Assembly (NCBI GenBank): GCA_947457085.1
Contig: CANGUS010000032.1
Span: forward strand, 1-11,646
Direction of reading: 5' to 3'
DNA: 11,646 nt
Origin: Bacteroidota bacterium
Lineage (GTDB): Bacteria; Bacteroidota; Bacteroidia; Chitinophagales; Chitinophagaceae
A program made the translations under genes and the position numbers. The notes under the pieces were generated by a model. That model worked only from the letters and a program-made list of their open reading frames with translations, was not told the DNA's origin and ran no database searches. Within the stretch, counting starts at the first letter, position 1, and each line of letters starts with the position of its first letter. Positions 7,526 through 11,646 of the stretch are shown one piece after another.

Positions 7526-7614
7526 CCCACCGCACATTTTAGCACATTTGGTTTTGTCCGATACAGAAGCCAACCCTTCGCAAAACCAAAAGAGCTAAAA
7601 TTTTCCCACCGCAC
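7526..7614 (+). repeat. stem-loop element 1 with CACATTTG/CAAAAGAG signature, flanked by 10-bp direct repeat
   Basis: Two 21-base arms (7536-7556 and 7581-7601) pair along their full length except for two A-A mismatches inside CACATTTG (7543-7550) and CAAAAGAG (7587-7594). The 24-base loop contains AAGCCAACCCT (7567-7577). The outer pair is ATTTTAG with CTAAAAT and the inner pair GTTTTG with CAAAAC. CCCACCGCAC occurs at 7526-7535, touching the stem, and again at 7605-7614. The element lies 14 bases beyond the endonuclease stop codon and has the same signature and orientation as the one at 11131-11197. There is no T tract, so it is not a standard terminator. Confidence 0.85.
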
Positions 7615-7628
7615 TAGACTGGTGACAG

Positions 7629-8813
7629 TTACTTCGACAACAACGAGTAAGATTGACTTGGTGGAAACAATAAATCCAAAGCGTTCGGTTTTATTTTAAA
7701 AATGGGTCCTTTCTCGACAACGCTTCCAGTTGGCTTTCTTTTTATTAAATGGTCAAGTGTAATAATTCCTTGCTCTAATAATATATCGAACTGTGAGACA
7801 ATCGGTTTTTTAGTGTGCTCGACTTTTTTGTATTGAAAATGTTCATTGCCACCAATAGTGACAGAATCGGCTGCAATCCAAAATGTTTCATTGTGCTTTT
7901 CAAGCAAACGCTTGTGTAAAGTTTCTAATCCCCAAACAACAAAATCTCCAACACTAGATTTATCAGAATTTTCAATAAGCTGACTAATTTCGCTATCCAT
8001 TTTCAACTTCAAACCTTGCGAATTCCTGACAAGTGTTGAAACTGTGCAATACAATTTAAAATCTTCTCCCCGACTGTATCCAAAAGCATTTAAGATTTCG
8101 GCAGAACTTTTGAATTTGCTTAAATTCCAGTCAGGAACTTGGGCGAACAGATTTTTTCGATTACCTCTTTTATCTCTATACGACTTTAATTCAATGCCTT
8201 TATAATCTGGTTTCTTTGACGAATTTATATCAATACCTAAAAGTGTTTCTAGTGTTCTTCCAATTGCAGTATCGGCTTGAAGCATTGCAGGAACTGGTCC
8301 TTTAGCAGCAATTTTATTTAATAGAATCAATAGTTCTTCTGCAACTTCATTAGAAATTTGATTTATTTCATTAACCAAATCCTGAAGCGGATTTGATATT
8401 TTACTTTCAATTAACTTGTGTAAATCAAGTTGCGTAATATTCAAAACATACAAATCACTTTCAAAAGTAATTATACCTAAAATATCGTTTGCCTTTGAGT
8501 AAGACCCCAATCCTTTGAACCAAATTCTGGGGTCACCTTTTTTAGTGTTAGGGCGATATAATGAAGCAACTGAATTTAGTAATGAATCAGACGAGATTAA
8601 AAATGAGTTGATTTGAATTTTACTTTCTTGACCTTGTTTCTGTAATTCAAAATCGTGTATATTATTGGATTTTAAATAGGTTCGTACCGAACCTGTAGCA
8701 TCCATAATCGACTTTTCAAGTCCAGTTCCAGTTGGTTCAATCAGACAAAGTTCAACAGATTTTTCAGTTAGAAGTTTTATCCTATTTATTTCAAGGGTGG
8801 TTAATTGCCTCAT
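7629..8813 (-). CDS. type II restriction endonuclease, MvaI/BcnI family
   Basis: The C-terminal half (about 180-394) matches the MvaI/BcnI family, PD-(D/E)XK nucleases that cut sites of the CC-N-GG type. The active-site region reads TAIGRTLETLLG, then PDYKGIELKSYR, giving D203, E208 and K210 with D-x4-E-x-K spacing. MvaI and BcnI are only about 240-250 residues. This 394-residue protein has an extra N-terminal region (about 1-170), with a segment GDPRIWFKGLGSY and a beta-rich stretch DILGIITFESDLYVLNI, which I do not recognise. The chosen start is the ATG at 8813; an in-frame TTG lies one codon upstream. It begins six bases after the methyltransferase stop, so the two genes are translationally coupled or at least cotranscribed. 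The exact recognition site is not known. Confidence 0.9.
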   Translation of the reverse strand: MRQLTTLEINRIKLLTEKSVELCLIEPTGTGLEKSIMDATGSVRTYLKSNNIHDFELQKQGQESKIQINSFLISSDSLLNSVASLYRPNTKKGDPRIWFKGLGSYSKANDILGIITFESDLYVLNITQLDLHKLIESKISNPLQDLVNEINQISNEVAEELLILLNKIAAKGPVPAMLQADTAIGRTLETLLGIDINSSKKPDYKGIELKSYRDKRGNRKNLFAQVPDWNLSKFKSSAEILNAFGYSRGEDFKLYCTVSTLVRNSQGLKLKMDSEISQLIENSDKSSVGDFVVWGLETLHKRLLEKHNETFWIAADSVTIGGNEHFQYKKVEHTKKPIVSQFDILLEQGIITLDHLIKRKPTGSVVEKGPIFKIKPNALDLLFPPSQSYSLLSK

Positions 8814-8819
8814 CAATGA

Positions 8820-11045
8820 CTACTTAATATTTTTTAATATTTCCAATGCAACAGCACGAGCCATCAATGGAGGAACTGCATTACCTACTAATGTAAATTG
8901 TGGCACTTCAAATTTACGTTTATTGCCACCAGTTGAACGTTTGCCTTGAAAAACAAACGAATCATCAAATGATTGCAACCTTGCCATTTCTCTAACGGTT
9001 AATGCTCTTGGATTTGAATAATGTATATAGTCATCCGCAATCGTCATAATTGTAGAACTCTGTGAATTTGGTTTTAAAACGTTGTAATTTCTTTTTTCAG
9101 AATCCAAACCGATTTTTTTTAATTCCTTTTTAGCCAAATCGTAATCGCCAGTAGTTAGAATGACATCAAGTCTTTTTACAACATCATCATTTTGTTTGCT
9201 AGTTTTATGATTGTGTAATGGTGCAACAATATGCGATAACGTATTTTTTAATTCTTCAAAATTTCTAACATAAAAAGGATTTTTAGCGTTTATAAACCGT
9301 CCGTTTAACCTTCCCTTTTTTGACCATTCTGCATAAGTTAGACCTTTCTTTTCCTCAGGCTTTCCGTCTATTGCTCGTTTCTTTAAAAGAGATTCCATTT
9401 TTTGAGTAGAACCGTTATACTGTGCTTTTAAATCGATTTTTTCATAATCAAACTTCTCTTCATCGTTACCAACAAAATCTAAATCATACAATGCTTCAAA
9501 TACAGTAACTTTTTCCTTTTCGGTTACTGTTGGAGGAACAGCCTTTACCAATTTCTGGTCTTTGCGACAGCCTATAAACAAAACTCGTTCTCTGTTTTGC
9601 GGTACACCGTAATTTGAAGCTAACGCAACAAAAGGTTGATCAATATTATATAATCTAATATGCGATAAAATCTCTTCAAATTCAGTTTCTGCGTTTAATG
9701 CTTTAACATAAGGTTGTAGCCCTTGAATACACTCTTCAAATGAATTATTGTAAATTTCTAAGGCAGAAATTATTTCTGCAATTTCATTTTGAAATGCTTT
9801 AGCAGGTTTCAAATTATTAAACGCTTCGTGAATTTGTTCAATAATTGAATCCGATTCTATGGAAGTCAAAAAGGAATCAAATTTTTCAGCAAAAAAATCA
9901 TTATCTAAATCACTATGAGCCTTTTCTAATATTACTTTCTTTCTAACATAGGCTAATTCTTTGCTTCGTTTTAGTAAGTTAAACCCGTGACGAATTGTAC
10001 TTATATTAATATCCGTTTTACTTGTTTTATAATCGGCAATTTTAGGAGTTAACAAACGAAATTTATTTTCAATAATCTGAATATAACTTTCTCTTAGTTT
10101 TTCCAATTCCTTTTCGTTTGCTGATTCAAATTGCATTCGTAAATTATAGCAATCCAAAGTAAATGCTTTTTCTTTTTCTGCTTTTCTAAGCTTTGCTAAA
10201 AAATAAATTAACTGGTGAAATTCTTTCAAATCCACAATTGACTTGATTTCTTGCAGTATCATTTCTTTTATCTTTCCACCTTCTTTTGTAAGGATTCCTT
10301 TTACGTTTTCCATAACAAAATACTTTGGACGAAGCACTCGAATTACATTTAAGTAGTGAGCAAACAAATCATCCTTTTTATCAAACTTCTTACGTTTTCC
10401 TGCTAAACTAAAACTTTGACAAGGTGGTCCGCCACAAACAACATCAACTTGTTGACTTTTTAATTTCTGTAATAAATTATCTAAAAAATCTGGTTCAGTA
10501 ATATCTTGACGCAAAAATTCTGCATCCATTCCAAGTTGGTAATTATATCGAGCAAGATGAGTTAATTCGCAATTTTCATTTATATCGCTTCCTAATAAGA
10601 AATCATAATATCTATTTCCGTGCTCCGCTTGTAAAAATCCTTCACTAAAACCACCAGCACCAGCAAATAAATCGACAAAAGTTGTTTTTGTTTTTCCTTC
10701 ATATTCGGCTGCATCTTCACAGACCATTTTAATATCGGTATTGACTTTTCGGCTATTTACCAAGGATAAAATTTTCTCTTTTACTTTTTTATCTGTAAAC
10801 TGAGAATGCGGAACTGCATCAAAATATTTTTCAACCTCTTGCTGTAAAAACGACAAGAACTTATTTATTGATTTATATGTGTATTCCGACTCTTTGACAA
10901 CTTGGTTTTTATTATCCCAATCCTTTTTTAAAATTTTCTCTCCAGTCGCAACCTTGACTTGGACATCTTTTTGCCTGATAACAAGGTGTATTGGGAACTT
11001 CTTACTTTTATCGGCTTTATCTAGGTAGAATTTTACATTTATCAT
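8820..11045 (-). CDS. DNA (cytosine-5) methyltransferase with integrase-type Arm domain
   Basis: This is the modification enzyme of the system; it transfers a methyl group from AdoMet to C5 of cytosine. From the ATG at 11045 it has 741 residues. All main motifs are visible: I FVDLFAGAGGFSEGF (123-137), IV GGPPCQSF with catalytic C209, VI MENVKG (245-250), VIII YGVPQNRERVLFIG (479-492), IX REMARLQSF (685-693) and X VGNAVPPLMA (720-729). Residues about 1-75 (INVKFYLDKADKSKKFPIHL and later GEKILKKDWDNKNQ) resemble the Arm DNA-binding domain of Bacteroidota tyrosine integrases. About 220 mostly helical residues are inserted between motifs VI and VIII. The frame extends upstream to a GTG at 11141, but that start lies inside a stem-loop and upstream of the likely promoter, so ATG 11045 is preferred. 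Confidence 0.93.
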   Translation of the reverse strand: MINVKFYLDKADKSKKFPIHLVIRQKDVQVKVATGEKILKKDWDNKNQVVKESEYTYKSINKFLSFLQQEVEKYFDAVPHSQFTDKKVKEKILSLVNSRKVNTDIKMVCEDAAEYEGKTKTTFVDLFAGAGGFSEGFLQAEHGNRYYDFLLGSDINENCELTHLARYNYQLGMDAEFLRQDITEPDFLDNLLQKLKSQQVDVVCGGPPCQSFSLAGKRKKFDKKDDLFAHYLNVIRVLRPKYFVMENVKGILTKEGGKIKEMILQEIKSIVDLKEFHQLIYFLAKLRKAEKEKAFTLDCYNLRMQFESANEKELEKLRESYIQIIENKFRLLTPKIADYKTSKTDINISTIRHGFNLLKRSKELAYVRKKVILEKAHSDLDNDFFAEKFDSFLTSIESDSIIEQIHEAFNNLKPAKAFQNEIAEIISALEIYNNSFEECIQGLQPYVKALNAETEFEEILSHIRLYNIDQPFVALASNYGVPQNRERVLFIGCRKDQKLVKAVPPTVTEKEKVTVFEALYDLDFVGNDEEKFDYEKIDLKAQYNGSTQKMESLLKKRAIDGKPEEKKGLTYAEWSKKGRLNGRFINAKNPFYVRNFEELKNTLSHIVAPLHNHKTSKQNDDVVKRLDVILTTGDYDLAKKELKKIGLDSEKRNYNVLKPNSQSSTIMTIADDYIHYSNPRALTVREMARLQSFDDSFVFQGKRSTGGNKRKFEVPQFTLVGNAVPPLMARAVALEILKNIK

Positions 11046-11050
11046 ATTGC

Positions 11051-11085
11051 GGACATTTTTACGGACACGGACAAATTTACGGACA
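11051..11085 (-). promoter_or_regulatory. four GGACA repeats at the methyltransferase promoter (possible operator)
   Basis: GGACA occurs at 11051, 11063, 11069 and 11081, with start-to-start distances of 12, 6 and 12. TTTACGGACA is repeated exactly at 11058-11067 and 11076-11085. The repeats (TGTCC on the coding strand) cover the proposed -7 box, start point and leader of the methyltransferase gene, where a repressor or autoregulator would act. Confidence 0.6.
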
Positions 11086-11101
11086 AATATGAAACTCACA
11101 A
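11072..11101 (-). promoter_or_regulatory. Bacteroidota-type promoter of the restriction-modification operon
   Basis: On the minus strand TTG (complement of 11099-11101), 19 bases and then TAAATTTG (complement of 11072-11079) fit the TTTG/TAnnTTTG consensus of the phylum, with a perfect -7 box. Transcription would start near 11065, leaving a leader of about 20 bases before the ATG at 11045. This supports 11045 over the upstream GTG as the start codon. Confidence 0.55.
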
Positions 11102-11123
11102 GAAAAAAGTGAATAATTTTCCA

Positions 11124-11215
11124 ACAGAGCAAAGCACACACATTTGCAATTCACACAAGCCGACCCTCAAGACAAAAATTGCAAAAGAGTGTGCTTTCTC
11201 CAGCCCAGACAGAGC
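11124..11215 (+). repeat. stem-loop element 2 with CACATTTG/CAAAAGAG signature, flanked by 7-bp direct repeat
   Basis: Two 21-base arms (11131-11151 and 11177-11197) pair except for the same two A-A mismatches as element 1, inside CACATTTG (11139-11146) and CAAAAGAG (11182-11189). The 25-base loop holds AAGCCGACCCT (11157-11167). The outer pair is AAAGCACA with TGTGCTTT and the inner pair CAATT with AATTG, both different from element 1. ACAGAGC occurs at 11124-11130, touching the stem, and again at 11209-11215. The orientation is the same as element 1. It lies upstream of the methyltransferase promoter. Confidence 0.85.
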
Positions 11216-11440
11216 TACAAATGGACAATTTACTGCTCGACAGAAAAGAAGGGCAGCTTGTAACAGCACCTACAAAAAATTGGCGAGATAGTGCTTCGTA
11301 TGAAAGTTTGTTTTAAATTTGAAGTGTGTGCTTCGTAAAAAGTTTTGTGGTAAAAATCGCCAACTTCTTGTAGCTGCAAACCGTTAAAGGCAAGCTTGAT
11401 GAAAATTGCCAAAATGTAAAAGAATAAAAAGAAAGAAAAA
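11198..11440. other. non-coding right edge of the island up to the LamG gene
   Basis: No gene is supported here; two 60-codon open frames (one running in from 11109, the other at 11230-11412 on the minus strand) coincide with the hairpins and look accidental. The stretch holds the right flank of stem-loop 2, the long inverted repeat at 11261-11386, and an A-rich leader (11387-11440) before the next ATG. GGCAAGC follows the repeat directly at 11389-11395. Confidence 0.6.
11261..11386 (+). repeat. long inverted repeat with TAAC/GTTA ends, attC-like layout
   Basis: The outer ends are TAAC (11261-11264) and GTTA (11383-11386). After short, partly pairing spacers come 17-base arms, CTACAAAAAATTGGCGA (11270-11286) and TCGCCAACTTCTTGTAG (11357-11373), which pair at 15 of 17 positions; the other two can form G-T pairs in one of the two strands. 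The right side has extra unpaired bases (AAACC). The 70-base tip contains GTGCTTCGTA twice (11291-11300 and 11328-11337). Length of 126, complementary end boxes and asymmetric spacer recall integron attC sites, but the end boxes match the RYYYAAC/GTTRRRY consensus only partly. Confidence 0.7.
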
Positions 11441-11646
11441 ATGAAAAAAAGAAGTTTACTATTATCTGTGGTTGCAGCGTTCGGTTTTACAACCGTAATT
11501 ATGGCGCAAGTGCCAAATTATGTACCAACAAATGGTTTGGTTGGTTGGTGGCCATTTAATGGAAATACGAATGATGAAAGTGGGAATGGGAATAATGGTG
11601 TTTCTCAAGATGTTGTTTTTAATATAGATAGGTTTGGGATAAGCAA
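11441..11646 (+). CDS. secreted LamG/concanavalin-like domain protein (5' part, cut by window end)
   Basis: The first 68 codons of a gene that runs off the window. The start is the ATG at 11441 after an A-rich leader (AAAGAAAAA). A signal peptide is clear: KKRS, then LLLSVVAAFGFTTVIMA, with cleavage probably before Q23. The mature part begins VPNYVPTNGLVGWWPFNGN, then NDESGNGNNG, the usual opening of LamG-like (concanavalin-fold) domains in secreted Bacteroidota proteins that often end in a T9SS sorting domain. The C-terminus is outside the window, so T9SS export is an inference. It lies just right of the accessory island and may be native chromosome or another cassette gene. Confidence 0.85.
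   Translation, partial: MKKRSLLLSVVAAFGFTTVIMAQVPNYVPTNGLVGWWPFNGNTNDESGNGNNGVSQDVVFNIDRFGIS

Noticed and set aside
7329..7535. 68-codon minus-strand open frame upstream of murB
   Set aside because: No family resemblance; it overlaps the murB start and its upstream end lies in the direct repeat of stem-loop 1.
7536..7601. Stem-loop 1 as the terminator of the restriction-modification operon
   Set aside because: It lies after the endonuclease gene but has no T tract on the minus strand, and a sister copy with the same signature sits upstream of the operon, so termination is not its main role.
11046..11141. N-terminal extension of the methyltransferase frame up to a GTG at 11141
   Set aside because: The GTG lies in an arm of stem-loop 2 and upstream of a good TTG-N19-TAAATTTG promoter. 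The extension encodes a hydrophobic stretch followed by a VRK-type repeat that merely reflects the GGACA repeats. ATG 11045 begins the recognisable domain.
11109..11412. Two 60-codon open frames on opposite strands (11109-11291 plus, 11230-11412 minus)
   Set aside because: They run through the stem-loops and long inverted repeat, have no recognisable domain, and the non-coding structure explains the region better.
7340..11440. CRISPR array or IS element in the island
   Set aside because: Only two copies of the stem-loop exist, far apart and with divergent stems, and no transposase, cas or integrase gene is encoded.

Overview
The window is a piece of an AT-rich Bacteroidota chromosome. Several features point to this phylum: two probable type IX secretion cargo proteins (one complete with a C-terminal sorting domain, one cut by the window end), an Obg GTPase with no C-terminal OCT domain, a DUF4286 protein, the small ribosomal protein bTHX, and a likely promoter of the TTG-N19-TAnnTTTG type. 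No genus can be named from this sequence alone.

Positions 1-3745 hold plus-strand housekeeping genes: obg, a secreted T9SS-sorted protein closed by a strong terminator, xth (exonuclease III) followed by a DUF4286 gene, an HU gene with its own terminator, and a 40-codon bTHX gene whose stop codon lies in the loop of its terminator. Positions 3820-7339 hold five minus-strand genes, in transcription order murB, two tandem RlpA-like double-psi beta-barrel proteins, an alpha/beta hydrolase and a two-CBS protein. murB and the RlpA pair share a cell-wall theme.

Positions about 7465-11386 form an accessory island. It carries a two-gene type II restriction-modification system on the minus strand: a large cytosine-5 methyltransferase, then 6 bases later an MvaI/BcnI-type endonuclease. 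The methyltransferase starts with what looks like the Arm DNA-binding domain of Bacteroidota tyrosine integrases, and its probable promoter is overlaid by four GGACA repeats.

The restriction-modification pair is framed by two stem-loops in the same orientation (7536-7601 and 11131-11197). They share a signature (CACATTTG, AAGCCRACCCT, CAAAAGAG) and the same two A-A mismatches, but the rest of each stem differs while staying self-complementary. A third, longer inverted repeat with TAAC/GTTA ends (11261-11386) closes the island and resembles an integron attC site in layout. No recombinase is encoded here. The best reading is a mobile defence cassette carried by an uncharacterised, structure-conserved end element. 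The window ends in the first 68 codons of a secreted LamG-like protein.
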